Shown: positions 36,886 through 45,574, counted from the first letter of the stretch. The stretch is DNA of 64,000 bases from Bradyrhizobium sp. CB1015 (GCF_025200925.1 NZ_CP104174.1:62001-126000), one strand, 5' to 3'. The notes: a model not told the origin generated them from the letters alone. Translations and numbers: made by a program.

Positions 36886-37605
36886 GTGGAGGCAGCCGTG
36901 GAAACGATGATGCGTCCATCCAACGGTTTCCTGTCCGCGTTGTCGGCAGACGATTATGAATTGATCCGCCCGCACCTGCGAACGGTGGATCTGCCCCACG
37001 ACGCGGTGCTGGTCGAGACCGGCGAGACGCTCAGGCGCGCCTATTTTCCTCACCGCGGCGTCATCTCGCTGGTGGTGGAACTGGCCAAGGGCGAGCATGT
37101 GCAAGTCGCCATGATCGGCCGCGACAGCCTGCTCGGGACGCTCGCCATCTTGGGCGATGCGTATGCGTTGAACACCGCCATCGTGCTGGTTCCCGGCGTC
37201 GCCTCGGTGGTCGATCTGGACCGCCTGCGCGCGGCCGCCGACCAGAGCAGCGCCCTGCGCACGCAGCTCACGCGCCACGGGCTGGCGGTCTACGCCCAGG
37301 TACAACAGACCGCGGGCTGCAACGCCGCCCATCCCGTGGAGTCGCGGCTGTCGCGCTGCCTGTTGCACACTCATGATCTGTCGGGCGAGTCGCGTCTGCT
37401 GCTGACCCAGGAGACCATGGCCCAGATGATCGGGGCCCGGCGCAACAGCGTGTCGCTGGTCGCCAACTCGCTGCAGCAGGCCAATGTCATCCACTACAGC
37501 CGCGGACACATCCAGATCACCAACCTCGACGGGCTGCGCCAGACGGCGTGCGAATGCTACGCCGCCGTGAAGGCCCAGTACGACCGGCTGCTCGGCCCGC
37601 CCTGA
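36886..37605 (+). CDS. Crp/Fnr-family transcription regulator, second of a tandem pair
   Basis: A 239-residue regulator with the same plan as its upstream neighbour: RRAYFPHRGVISLVVELAKG, HVQVAMIGRDSLLGTLAILG, and HTH LLLTQETMAQMIGARRNSVS, LVANSLQQANVIHYSRGHIQ. The two proteins align along their whole length and both lack a classical Crp recognition helix. They most likely arose by tandem duplication and now bind related sites. Each has its own start and a gap of 167 bases lies between them, so separate promoters are possible. Alternative starts (MMRPSNG) lie a few codons on. Confidence 0.85.
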   Translation: MEAAVETMMRPSNGFLSALSADDYELIRPHLRTVDLPHDAVLVETGETLRRAYFPHRGVISLVVELAKGEHVQVAMIGRDSLLGTLAILGDAYALNTAIVLVPGVASVVDLDRLRAAADQSSALRTQLTRHGLAVYAQVQQTAGCNAAHPVESRLSRCLLHTHDLSGESRLLLTQETMAQMIGARRNSVSLVANSLQQANVIHYSRGHIQITNLDGLRQTACECYAAVKAQYDRLLGPP

Positions 37606-37761
37606 ACCCTGCGCTCGCTTGGTAAACCGCAGGCTAATGCCGGCCTGCAAACACCGGCCATCCTGCTACCGGAACTGAAATTCGAATGCCGTAGACACGC
37701 GACATGCCTCGCGCGCCGACGTGCCGCGCGACGACGAACCGTGATCAAGGCTGGCAAGGCC

Positions 37762-38136
37762 ATGTTTGACGTCACCGTCGCGCCTGCGAAGGCGCTCGAT
37801 GCCGAACCCGCGCGCGAGCCGCGCGCGTACGAAGCGCTGGTGCGCGAGATCGGCGAGGACGGCGCCGGTGAAGTGCGCCTTGTGTTCTGGAGCGAGACCT
37901 GCGCGCGCCTGCAATTGTTCCGCACGCTCTCGCCTGCGCAACACCACGCCAGGATCGCGCGCGAAGCGCATTCGTTGAAGAGCGCGGCCGGAACGTTCGG
38001 CTATCTCAGGCTCGCGGCGCTGGCACTGCGGCTGGAGAAAACCGTGGAGCGCCTCGGCGAAGCCGAATTCCACGCGCTCCTGGACCTGATGGATGCCGCC
38101 TACGCCGCCGCGTACGCGCAGGAGCCGCAAGGCTAG
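37762..38136 (+). CDS. small histidine-phosphotransfer (Hpt) domain protein
   Basis: A 124-residue protein with an Hpt core: HHARIAREAHSLKSAAGTFG carries the HSLKxAAGTFG motif with the phosphorylated His. LRLAALALRLEKTVERLGEA and FHALLDLMDAAYAAAYAQEP complete the four-helix bundle. The ATG at 37762 is used; a GTG at 37741 would add seven residues. It probably passes phosphate between hybrid kinases and receivers in this region, but no direct partner can be named. It follows the second Crp/Fnr gene on the same strand with a 156-base gap. Confidence 0.8.
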   Translation: MFDVTVAPAKALDAEPAREPRAYEALVREIGEDGAGEVRLVFWSETCARLQLFRTLSPAQHHARIAREAHSLKSAAGTFGYLRLAALALRLEKTVERLGEAEFHALLDLMDAAYAAAYAQEPQG

Positions 38137-38287
38137 GCTCGCTTGTGACGCCCTCGTCACGCTACTTCGCGTGAAAAACGCTCCGAACGACCCGCGCGTG
38201 CATTCCCGCCGTACTTCTACGGTTTGCGATTTTCACAGATGGCTAATCATAGCTGGCGATAGTCCCGGAAAACCAGGAGGGTTTTCC

Positions 38288-38536
38288 ATGTTCACCTACG
38301 AGACCGCAGACCAGAAGGAGGTTCGTCGCTTCCGTATCGCACAGTTCAACGGCCGGATGGCGACGGTGAAGGCCGGCGAATCGACCGTGACCGGTTTCGT
38401 GCGCTCGGTGCTGGAGCAGGAATCGAGCATGCCTCCCCGCTGGACCATCACGATCATTCCGAGCGCGCCGAAGGAAGAGATCAAGCCGCTGCGTCCCGCC
38501 TCGCGCGCGCGTCCGTTCGCCGAAGACTATTTCTGA
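38288..38536 (+). CDS. small conserved hypothetical protein
   Basis: An 82-residue, soluble protein of unknown function. It begins MFTYETADQKEVRRFRIAQF, then NGRMATVKAGESTVTGFVRS, and ends RASRARPFAEDYF. A strong ribosome binding site (aggagg) lies 7 bases before the ATG, which makes translation likely. The layout resembles a small beta-rich domain, but I recognise no family. It stands between the Hpt gene and the LuxR-type gene on the opposite strand. Confidence 0.65.
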   Translation: MFTYETADQKEVRRFRIAQFNGRMATVKAGESTVTGFVRSVLEQESSMPPRWTITIIPSAPKEEIKPLRPASRARPFAEDYF

Positions 38537-38615
38537 GCACCGCGGATTTCCAATCTTTCGAGATGGGTTTCGGCATCTCGTCCGCACCGCCCGACGGCGG
38601 CGCAACCGCCCCGCT

Positions 38616-39230
38616 TCAGTCGATCGAATGCAAGAGCGCCGCACGGACGAGGTCCGCGGTGTTGCGCGCACCGAGCTTGCGCATCGCCTCGGCGCGATGG
38701 CTCTCGAAGGTGCGCGGACTGATCTGCATGCGAAGCGCGCCCTGCTTGTTCGAGTAGCCTTCGCTGATCAGCCTCAGCACCTCGCGCTCGCGCTTGGTCA
38801 GCCGCTTCTGCCCCGACGGGCCGAGCAGATCGGCGCGCGGCGGCTGCAGCACGCGGGCGGCCTTCGATTCTGCCTCCTCGGTGCTAGACGGGGTCGGCAA
38901 GCCGCCCTTGTGAGGGCCGGCGAGCTGCTTGACCAGGCCGCAAACGCGCTCGGTCTGTGCCAGCGCGTTCTCCACCACCCGCTGCAGATAGGCACGATCG
39001 CCCGCAGCGGGGACGAGCTGATCGCTGTGATGCTTGATCTCGCCCATGTAGAGCAGCAGGGCGGTCAGGGGGCCGTTGAGCTCGCGGGCGATGGCAGCCG
39101 CCATTTCGTCGGCCGCCCTCGCACGAACGGCGCTCAGGCGGACGAAATCGGGCTCTTCAGCTGAAGCAGCGCTGCTTTCGTGCCATTCCGATGGCCGCGA
39201 ATCGGTGGCCGTATCATTCTGTGACCCCAT
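38616..39230 (-). CDS. LuxR-type regulator with a degenerate histidine-kinase H-box domain
   Basis: A 204-residue protein. Residues 35-100 resemble a HisKA dimerisation helix pair: AAIARELNGPLTALLLYMGE, then YLQRVVENALAQTERVCGLV. In kinases the motif is AHELNxPLTA; here the phosphorylated His is replaced by Arg (ARELNGPLTA), so it cannot autophosphorylate. The C-terminal LuxR domain is normal: RLTKREREVLRLISEGYSNK, then MQISPRTFESHRAEAMRKLG. A dead dimerisation domain fused to DNA binding suggests a regulator that pairs with or titrates a kinase. It is convergent with the 82-residue gene. Confidence 0.8.
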   Translation of the reverse strand: MGSQNDTATDSRPSEWHESSAASAEEPDFVRLSAVRARAADEMAAAIARELNGPLTALLLYMGEIKHHSDQLVPAAGDRAYLQRVVENALAQTERVCGLVKQLAGPHKGGLPTPSSTEEAESKAARVLQPPRADLLGPSGQKRLTKREREVLRLISEGYSNKQGALRMQISPRTFESHRAEAMRKLGARNTADLVRAALLHSID

Positions 39231-39565
39231 GTCACCCGTTTAGCGGAACCGGGGCGGGTCTGTGGTTAACTTTCTGCTCCGTAAGACTACGGTGATTTAG
39301 GCCCTTTTGCGCTAAAATGACGACTTCGGCACAATTTGTGCTTGCGCGACGCCGCACGCGACCATGTAGCGGTTGAGTTTTCTGCCGAAAACCTGGTCTG
39401 GGACGCGGAAAGCTCCTCGGCGGTCGCCTTGCTCCGACATCGGTCCCCCGGATTTTACGGATTAATTAACGGCGACTTGCTTCTCTAGGGAGGTTGAGAG
39501 CGCGCAAATGCCTCCACGCATTGGGCCCGCAAGCCCGCGGGCCACGCTGCGAAAGATTGCGTGCC
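39231..39565. other. intergenic region upstream of a conserved hypothetical gene
   Basis: No gene, repeat or clear regulator site is visible. A purine-rich block (agggaggttgaga) lies at about 39489-39501, more than 60 bases before the start codon at 39566. Confidence 0.4.
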
Positions 39566-40729
39566 ATGAACGAGATCGATCGGCTGTCGGAATTTCTGCA
39601 GAGGCTGACGCCGCTGTCGCGCAGCTGTCTGCTCAGCGAGCTCGAGCGGCTCGAGCTGTGCGGCATCGACATGCCGGGTTCGGCCGACATCCAGGCGCGC
39701 TTGCGCGCCGAATTCCGCAAGGACGGATCGACCCAGGCGCGCGCCACCAGCCCGTCGCGCTATTTCTTCGCGCCGCTCGAACTGCTGCTGATCGACGGCG
39801 CGCCCGAGCACGCCAACATGGGGCGGATCTCGCGCAACACCCTCACCCCGATCTGGGAATGGATCTGCCGCGACCTGCTGCCGACCATGGCCCGCGACTA
39901 CATCAAGGCGATCAACGACCAGGTCGCGGCCAACAACCCGAAGGAAGTGCAGAAGATCGCCTCGACCTTCCAGACCAAGGTCGTCAAGGTCCTCGAGAGC
40001 ACCCTCAACTCGCCCGAGAGCGCCGAATCCGCGCGTGCCAAGCTCGCGCAATATACGGCCTCGCGCACCGCCTTCGACGACGTCGTGAAGATGCTGCAAG
40101 TGTTGCGCGCCGGCGATGCGCTACCGAAGTTCAACGAGAAGCTGCCCGAGAAGATCGCAAAGTTCGACGACGGCCAGGTCGCCCAGATCACCGCGCAGCT
40201 CGACGCCTTCAAGAAGGCCCATCCCCAGGCACTGCCCTTCGCGCTGGCGCTGGTGGCGCGACGCCTGAAGACGTCGTGGCAATTGGTGCGGCTTGCCACC
40301 AGGGCTGCTGCGAGCAAGGCCGCCGCAGACGTCGCCGCCACACCCTATGCCTGCGTCGTGCCCATGGTCCTCGACCGGCTCGACGACAAGCGCCTCGCGC
40401 TTCGTGTCGCACTCCGGCACAACCGGGTGCTGATCGCCCGCGACCTGCTCGCCGAAATCTATGACACCGAATATGCGCTCAAGGTCCGCATCGACGGCAT
40501 CGAGCATTGCGAATGGGGCGTCCGCCTCCAGCAATTGATGGACGCGATCGCGGCGCTGGTCTCCGCCGAGGTGAGCCGCTTCCCCTCGAATGTCGGCCAC
40601 ATTCTCGGCTCGCGGCGGCTGCGCAGCCACGATACGCTCGGCGGCAAGCTGACCTATCTGGCCTGGAAGGGACGTGACGCGATGCAGGACGGAGCGGCGG
40701 CGTTCCGCAAATTGATCGGACAGACCTAA
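39566..40729 (+). CDS. conserved hypothetical protein, soluble and helical
   Basis: A 387-residue protein without signal peptide or membrane segments. It is mostly helical with short repeats of Leu and Ala: MNEIDRLSEFLQRLTPLSRS, ANMGRISRNTLTPIWEWICR, FDDGQVAQITAQLDAFKKAH and RFPSNVGHILGSRRLRSHDT. No family is recognised, and the long helical regions suggest a scaffold or adaptor. The start MNEIDRLSEF at 39566 is preferred to a longer frame 24 codons upstream, which has an unusual composition. It stands alone between two gaps with no other gene close by on either side, in the signalling block. Confidence 0.65.
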   Translation: MNEIDRLSEFLQRLTPLSRSCLLSELERLELCGIDMPGSADIQARLRAEFRKDGSTQARATSPSRYFFAPLELLLIDGAPEHANMGRISRNTLTPIWEWICRDLLPTMARDYIKAINDQVAANNPKEVQKIASTFQTKVVKVLESTLNSPESAESARAKLAQYTASRTAFDDVVKMLQVLRAGDALPKFNEKLPEKIAKFDDGQVAQITAQLDAFKKAHPQALPFALALVARRLKTSWQLVRLATRAAASKAAADVAATPYACVVPMVLDRLDDKRLALRVALRHNRVLIARDLLAEIYDTEYALKVRIDGIEHCEWGVRLQQLMDAIAALVSAEVSRFPSNVGHILGSRRLRSHDTLGGKLTYLAWKGRDAMQDGAAAFRKLIGQT

Positions 40730-41338
40730 GCGCGCCGGACCAGGATTCAGCCGATCGCATCGCGCTTCAGTTCGGCACGCGCGGCAGACACAGGAAGCGA
40801 TCGAGAAATCGCCCTGACAGCACGAACCTGAACCACCAATACATCATTCGCCGCATCGACATAGCTGTAGTCCTCGACAGCCCTCCACCGGCTCGGGGGA
40901 CCTTTAGCGCGAGTGCGGCAACGCGCGTGTGATGTGCTTCACATTCTTGGCCGCCAGCCCGGACCCGTTGTCGCAGAACCGTCACGCGCGGAAGGCCGCG
41001 ATGCGCGCATCGCGGGAAGGCGCGAGATGAAAGCCGCCGCCGATTAACGCTGCGCCGGCTTCATCGCCGCCTCGGAGCAACCCGCGCGCCTGCATCCTTC
41101 GACGCCGTCGAGCGGCACGTCGCGCGCCAAGCACGCGCGGAGGCATTTCACCTGCAACAACCGGCGCTGCGCGTGTGGTGCTCGGGTATGCGAATTCTTT
41201 TCGAAGATTCTGTCGACAAATTAGCTCGAATTGCAGGGCTTAACGTTACTCAGATAATTCAAGAACGATGTGATGCTCTCCTTATTTGAACCCACGCTCC
41301 GCGGTTATGAAACCGTCACGGAACGGGAGTGGTATAGG
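40730..41338. other. long intergenic region before the receiver-EAL gene
   Basis: A 609-base gap with no gene that I can support. One minus-strand short frame (31 codons, MSMRRMMYWWFRF ... at about 40769-40864) has a hydrophobic composition and a weak gagg upstream; it may be a small membrane peptide but is not called. The part just before 41270 is A/T richer and may carry the promoter of the next gene. Confidence 0.35.
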
Positions 41339-42553
41339 ATGAACGATGGGATGACTGAGCTCGTCGGACGAAGGCCTGTGACCTTCGGACGGCGAAAGGT
41401 GACGCCGCGCGCCTGCGTTGCCGACAGCAAGCGTCACTTGCGCGCCTTTCTCAGCGAGATCCTCGAAGATCTCGGCTTCGTCACCTGCGAATGTGCCAGC
41501 GCCGACGAGCTGCAGACCGTGCTCGCCAGCGAATTGCCGGACCTGATCCTGCTCGGCGTCGCCGCCGATGGCATCGAGCCGGGACGATTCCTCGAAATCC
41601 TGGTGCGCGAGGCATTTGCCGGCAGGGTTCTCGCCGTCGGCGCCCGCGATTCGATCATCGTCAAAGCCGTGCGGCAGGTCGGTGAGGAATACGGCCTTGC
41701 GATGCTGCCGCCGCTGACGACGCCCTTTGCCGCGGAGACGCTGCGCGAGCGCGTTGCCATGCTGCTGCCGGAGGAGCCGGCGCCGAGCCCGGCCGTGCAT
41801 GTCGGCGAGGCCCTGCATGCCGGCTGGCTCGAGCTCTGGTACCAGCCCAAGATCGACGCGCGCACGCTGGTCCGCAACGGCGCCGAGGCCCTGGTGCGAA
41901 TGCGGCATCCGACCTGGGGCGTGGTGCCGCCGGCCTATTTCATCCCGGAGCCGCACGATCCGCATCTTCGCGAGCTGTCGGAGTTCGTGATCGATCGCGC
42001 CATGCAGGACTGGCACTATCTTCTCGAGCAACAAAGTCCGGTCGACCTGTCGATCAATCTTCCCGCCTCCTATCTCAGGGAGCCGCAGGCGGTGCGCGAT
42101 CTCTGCCGCCGCGTGCCGACGCACCCGGCCTTCGGCGGACTGACGGTCGAGATCGACAGCGAGGAGGCGATCCGCGAGCTCGATCTCCTGGCCGAGGTCG
42201 CGCGCGAGGTCGGCCTGCACAATATCGGCCTGTCGATCGACAATCTCGGCGCCAACTGGCCACAGCTGATGGACCTGGACAAAATTCCCTTCGTCAAGCT
42301 GAAGGCCGATCGGCAATTCGTCACCGGCAGCGGAGGCGACCGGTTGAAGCGCACGGTGTGCCGCCACATCGTCGAGCTGGCGCAGGGTTTTGGCGCGAGC
42401 GCGGTGGCGCAAGGTGTCGAGAGCCGCGCCGACCTCGTCGCCGCGAACGAAGTCGGCTTCGACCTCGTGCAGGGCTTTCTGTTCGGCAAGCCGATGCCGC
42501 TGAAGAAGTTCGCGAAGGCCGCGCTGACGCGAACGGTGATGGGGCAGCAGTGA
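41339..42553 (+). CDS. degenerate receiver fused to degenerate EAL domain
   Basis: A 404-residue protein. Residues 25-140 follow a receiver fold (CVADSKRHLRAFLSEILEDL), but the phospho-acceptor position is Gly (PDLILLGVAADG, normally LLDVxMPG). The EAL part starts ALHAGWLELWYQPKIDARTL, GAEALVRMRHP, and continues with LSINLPASYLREPQ and AQGVESRADLVAANEVGFDL. The metal-binding DDFGTG is replaced by DNLGAN (LSIDNLGANWPQLMDL). Both signalling domains therefore look catalytically dead; such proteins often bind c-di-GMP or partners without cutting. An alternative ATG at 41270 would add 23 residues; ggga precedes 41339. Confidence 0.78.
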   Translation: MNDGMTELVGRRPVTFGRRKVTPRACVADSKRHLRAFLSEILEDLGFVTCECASADELQTVLASELPDLILLGVAADGIEPGRFLEILVREAFAGRVLAVGARDSIIVKAVRQVGEEYGLAMLPPLTTPFAAETLRERVAMLLPEEPAPSPAVHVGEALHAGWLELWYQPKIDARTLVRNGAEALVRMRHPTWGVVPPAYFIPEPHDPHLRELSEFVIDRAMQDWHYLLEQQSPVDLSINLPASYLREPQAVRDLCRRVPTHPAFGGLTVEIDSEEAIRELDLLAEVAREVGLHNIGLSIDNLGANWPQLMDLDKIPFVKLKADRQFVTGSGGDRLKRTVCRHIVELAQGFGASAVAQGVESRADLVAANEVGFDLVQGFLFGKPMPLKKFAKAALTRTVMGQQ

Positions 42554-42632
42554 GGCGCTGCCCTCACGCAAAGCGCCGCGCGAAGAAGACACGCGCGGTC
42601 GCGCGATCCGCTCGCACGGGAGGACGGCTCGC

Positions 42633-42732
42633 CTAAAGCGCGATGAGATTGGGATGAATCATCATCGCGCTTTAGGTTGTTGTTCACGCATGATCTTTCC
42701 GGAAAACCGCTCCGCACTTTTCCGGATCATGC
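42633..42732. repeat. paired palindromes, family F
   Basis: The first palindrome is ctaaagcgcgatga ... tcatcgcgctttag (42633-42675), the second gcatgatctttccgga ... tccggatcatgc (42688-42732). This pair is widespread in rhizobial genomes. The second one ends at the stop codon of the small exported gene on the minus strand and may terminate its transcription. Confidence 0.85.
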
Positions 42733-42733
42733 T

Positions 42734-43018
42734 TTAGCGGCAGACCCAGACGCCGTTGACCAGCACGCGGGCGCAGGTCGGCGCCACGACGGCGGCTCCT
42801 GCGGCTGCTGCACCTACGGCCGCGCCACCGACCACGGCACGACGCGTCGTTCGACGGGCGACGCCCGCGACACTCGCCGGCGTCGCCGGCCGCCCGACGC
42901 GGGCTTCCGCGCTCTGGATCGCGAATGAAAGACCATCCTCTGCCGACCACTGCACCGAGGTCAATGCTGCGCAGACAACAACGGCGCCCGCCAACCACAA
43001 TTTGGTTCCCTGTCGCAT
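42734..43018 (-). CDS. small exported hypothetical protein, probable FixK/FNR target
   Basis: A 94-residue protein. The N-terminus is a likely signal peptide or membrane segment: MRQGTKLWLAGAVVVCAALT. The middle is Arg-rich, and the C-terminus has a Gly/Ala segment (VVGGAAVGAAAAGAAVVAPT) and closes with the Cys-containing CARVLVNGVWVCR. Function is unknown. A perfect aggagg lies 7 bases before the ATG. A perfect FixK/FNR palindrome is centred about 73 bases upstream of the start codon, a normal distance for class II activation. It should therefore be induced under low oxygen if the organism uses FixK or FnrN. Confidence 0.75.
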   Translation of the reverse strand: MRQGTKLWLAGAVVVCAALTSVQWSAEDGLSFAIQSAEARVGRPATPASVAGVARRTTRRAVVGGAAVGAAAAGAAVVAPTCARVLVNGVWVCR

Positions 43019-43084
43019 GACGTCCTCCTTCGCGTTTTGACCAGGCTGTTTGCTCGTAAAGGCAGCCACCGCGCCGGGACGGCG

Positions 43085-43098
43085 TTGATCTAGATCAA
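43085..43098 (-). promoter_or_regulatory. FixK/FNR-type operator upstream of the small exported gene
   Basis: ttgatctagatcaa is a perfect TTGAT-N4-ATCAA palindrome, the consensus FixK/FNR box of Bradyrhizobium. Its centre is about 73 bases before the ATG at 43018 on the minus strand, so transcription from about position 43050 would put it near -41.5. The other neighbour is the 3' end of a DMT gene, which it would not control. Confidence 0.75.
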
Positions 43099-43146
43099 GG
43101 TTTGGCGGTCGCGGACATTGATGGGGAGACGAGAGGCGGGAGGGCC

Positions 43147-44007
43147 TCACGCAAAGCGCCGCGCGAAGAACACGCAGGCGACCACGATTCCGGTTGCGGC
43201 GATCATGCTTGCTGCGACCGGCTCGCCCAGCAGAAGGCCGGCGAGCGCCAGACCGAAGAACGGCTGCAGCTGCTGCAGCTGGCCGACGCGGGCAATGCCG
43301 CCGATGGCGAGCCCGCGGTACCAGAAGATGAAGCCGACGAACATGCTGAAGACGGAGACGTAGGCGAGCCCGATCCAGGCGGGCACCTTGATGCCGCTCC
43401 AGACCGGCGGCCACGTCAGCACGGCGAGCACCAGCATCAAGGGCAGCGCCAGCAGCAGCGCCCAGGAGATCACCTGCCAGCCGCCGAGGCGGCGCGACAG
43501 CGCGGCGCCCTCGGCATAGCCGAGGCCGCACAGCACGATCGCGGCCACCATCAGCAGATCGCCTTGAAGCGAGGCCGCGCCGTCACTGGTGAGGGCAAAG
43601 CCGGCCACGGTGGCGCTGCCGAGACCAGCGAACAGCCAGAACAGCGGCCGCGGCCGCTCGCCGCCGCGCAGCACGCCGAAGATCGCGGTCGACAGCGGCA
43701 GCAGGCCGATGAAGACGATGGACCGCGCGGACGTGATGTGCTGGAGCGCGAGCGCCGTCAGCAGGGGAAAGCCGACCACGACGCCGATGGCGACGATGCC
43801 GAGCGAGGCAAGGTCCCGCCGCTGCGGCCGCGCCTGACGGAGCAGGGCGAGCACCAAAGCCCCGATCAGCGCCGCGATGACCGCGCGCGCCGAGGTCAAA
43901 AACAGCGCCGAGAAGCCGCCGACCGCCACGCGCGTCGCCGGCAGCGAGCCGCTGAAGATGATGACGCCGAGAAGCCCGTTGCCCCAGCCGCTGGCGGAAG
44001 AGTGCAT
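43147..44007 (-). CDS. EamA/DMT-superfamily transporter
   Basis: A 286-residue membrane protein with about ten hydrophobic segments. The two EamA repeats begin WGNGLLGVIIFSGSLPATRV and LQGDLLMVAAIVLCGLGYAE. Each repeat carries DMT landmarks such as ALALQHITSARSIVFIGLLP and VSVFSMFVGFIFWYRGLAIG. The family exports or imports small metabolites; no substrate is evident. The start MHSSASGWGNG at 44007 is used because the longer frame upstream reads through non-coding sequence. It is transcribed on the same strand as the SolA-like gene, but about 430 bases of non-coding DNA lie between them. Confidence 0.85.
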   Translation of the reverse strand: MHSSASGWGNGLLGVIIFSGSLPATRVAVGGFSALFLTSARAVIAALIGALVLALLRQARPQRRDLASLGIVAIGVVVGFPLLTALALQHITSARSIVFIGLLPLSTAIFGVLRGGERPRPLFWLFAGLGSATVAGFALTSDGAASLQGDLLMVAAIVLCGLGYAEGAALSRRLGGWQVISWALLLALPLMLVLAVLTWPPVWSGIKVPAWIGLAYVSVFSMFVGFIFWYRGLAIGGIARVGQLQQLQPFFGLALAGLLLGEPVAASMIAATGIVVACVFFARRFA

Positions 44008-44434
44008 GTTGGTCTCGCTTGGGTAGGGGCGGCTGGCCCGGTGCCGTGGCGGTTGAACGCTTCGCGTGATGGCATGGAACAACAAAAGTTCGAAAACAAC
44101 CCCATGCACAGTAGACGGGGGTTGCAAGATCAATGGGTTAGGTAGGGGCTGGATCAGGTGCGGGTCGGGCGGGGTTTTGGGGGCCGAAAAGTCGGGGGAT
44201 CGTGGTTTGACTCGCCTGTCCAGCGCACCCGTGCGAACCGACGAGGATTGGCCGCAATCGTTGCCGCCCATCCGAATGACGTCTCCCGTGATTTGCTTCG
44301 TCGGGCAAAACAGGAGCATAGTGGCATCGTCGCAAGAGGTCGGACAGGCAGGGCTTTGGCCCGGGCCTCGTGAAGGCGTTTGCCGCCGGACGGTGCGCGT
44401 TTTGTGCACTGTCACTGCAACATCCAGCATCCGC
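44008..44434. other. intergenic region between SolA-like and DMT genes, possible dispersed element
   Basis: No gene is supported here. The short segments acaacaaaagttcgaaaaca (near 44078) and gcttcgtcgggcaaaacagg (near 44297) resemble intergenic sequence I associate with other rhizobial genomes, but this is memory, not a search. Confidence 0.3.
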
Positions 44435-45574
44435 TCAGGCAAATCGAGAATATCGGGAAAGCTGAAAGAAGGGTTCTGCTTCGTACGACGGATCGGTGGC
44501 CAGGCGAGCAAGCCTTTGCCCGATGGCGGGCGCGAACTTCGCACCATGGCCTGAACAAGCGGAGCAGACGATCAGGCGGGACTCCGGCCAGCGATCGATG
44601 ATGAATTCCTCGCCCGCATCGGGCCGGCGGTCGGCGGGCGCGGTGTTGGTGTAGAGGCAGACGTCGCGATCGATGATGGACCCGGCCGCGCCCGGGACGA
44701 GGGCGGCCAACGCTTCGCCGACCGGACGGAGTTCGGCATCGCTGGCCTGCGGGCCCCAGTCGTCGGGGCCGACCACGGGCCCGTGGTTGTGAGGCGCAGC
44801 TTTGACGCCGCGCTGTTCGAAGTCCGGAAAGCCGTAGACGATGTTATCAGGACCTCGGTCCAGAATGAAGATCGGGAAACGATCGAGCGCCACGCTGTCG
44901 GGGCTAGCAGGCGCGAACCAGCCGACCGCCTGTCGGGTCACGTGAAGCAGCGCGCCTAGTCGCGGGAGTGCGCGACCGAGCCATGGGCCCAGCGCCAGAA
45001 TCGCGCGCTCGGCGAAGAACTCTTGGGTCGCCGTGCGGATCGATACGCCGTCGTGGTGCGACGTGAAGCTCGCGCGTTCCGGAATCACGCAGGTGCCGGC
45101 GCGTTCGCGCATCAGTTTCATGACGACCTCGGTGCGCAGGATCGCGCCACCGTCCTGGACGACGACGTCCCAATCGCCGGGCAGGGTGAAAGCCGGAAAT
45201 TCCTTGTTCGCTTGAGCCGCGGTCAACATCGGATCCGGACGCCCTTTCGCGATCGCGGCCGCGCGCGAGGACGCCACCATGGCGGAGCCGGGGCGGCCGG
45301 CCTCCAAAACAGGGGTTTCCGTCAGAATTGTTTGACCGCTTTCGCTCTGCAGCCGGATCCAGCCGGCATGCGCCTCGTCGCTCAGGCTGGTGTAGTTGGG
45401 GTTTTCGAAATTGAAGCGCCGGAAAATTCGACATGAACCATGCGACGAGCCTCGATCCGAACCTGCTGCGACAGGGTCGAAGCCGAGCGCATCGACGCCG
45501 GAATCCAGCAATGCGCCCAGCGCTGCTCCGCCCATGAGCCCCAGACCCAGCACGGCGACTTCGCATTTTCGCAT
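44435..45574 (-). CDS. FAD-dependent oxidase, sarcosine oxidase / SolA-like
   Basis: A 379-residue flavoprotein of the MSOX/SolA group. The dinucleotide fold is VAVLGLGLMGGAALGALLDS, ending ALGFDPVAAGSDRGSSHGSC, where HGSC replaces the usual HGxSR. The rest shows GAILRTEVVMKLMRERAGT, ILALGPWLGRALPRLGALLH and GFPDFEQRGVKAAPHN. The C-terminus RLIVCSACSGHGAKFAPAIG carries the Cys/Gly-rich FAD site (SGHGFK in relatives). These enzymes oxidise N-methyl amines to amine and formaldehyde. It is longer than an isolated Rossmann unit and complete. A PIN-toxin remnant follows on the other strand near its start. Confidence 0.85.
   Translation of the reverse strand: MRKCEVAVLGLGLMGGAALGALLDSGVDALGFDPVAAGSDRGSSHGSCRIFRRFNFENPNYTSLSDEAHAGWIRLQSESGQTILTETPVLEAGRPGSAMVASSRAAAIAKGRPDPMLTAAQANKEFPAFTLPGDWDVVVQDGGAILRTEVVMKLMRERAGTCVIPERASFTSHHDGVSIRTATQEFFAERAILALGPWLGRALPRLGALLHVTRQAVGWFAPASPDSVALDRFPIFILDRGPDNIVYGFPDFEQRGVKAAPHNHGPVVGPDDWGPQASDAELRPVGEALAALVPGAAGSIIDRDVCLYTNTAPADRRPDAGEEFIIDRWPESRLIVCSACSGHGAKFAPAIGQRLARLATDPSYEAEPFFQLSRYSRFA

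Noticed and set aside
40767..40985. Small minus-strand frame with a hydrophobic C-terminus.
   Set aside because: Weak ribosome binding site, no homology that I recognise, and the rest of the gap looks non-coding. Noted but not called.
44066..44554. Plus-strand frame of 162 codons between the DMT and SolA-like genes.
   Set aside because: No motif, odd composition, and it overlaps the end of the SolA-like gene on the other strand.
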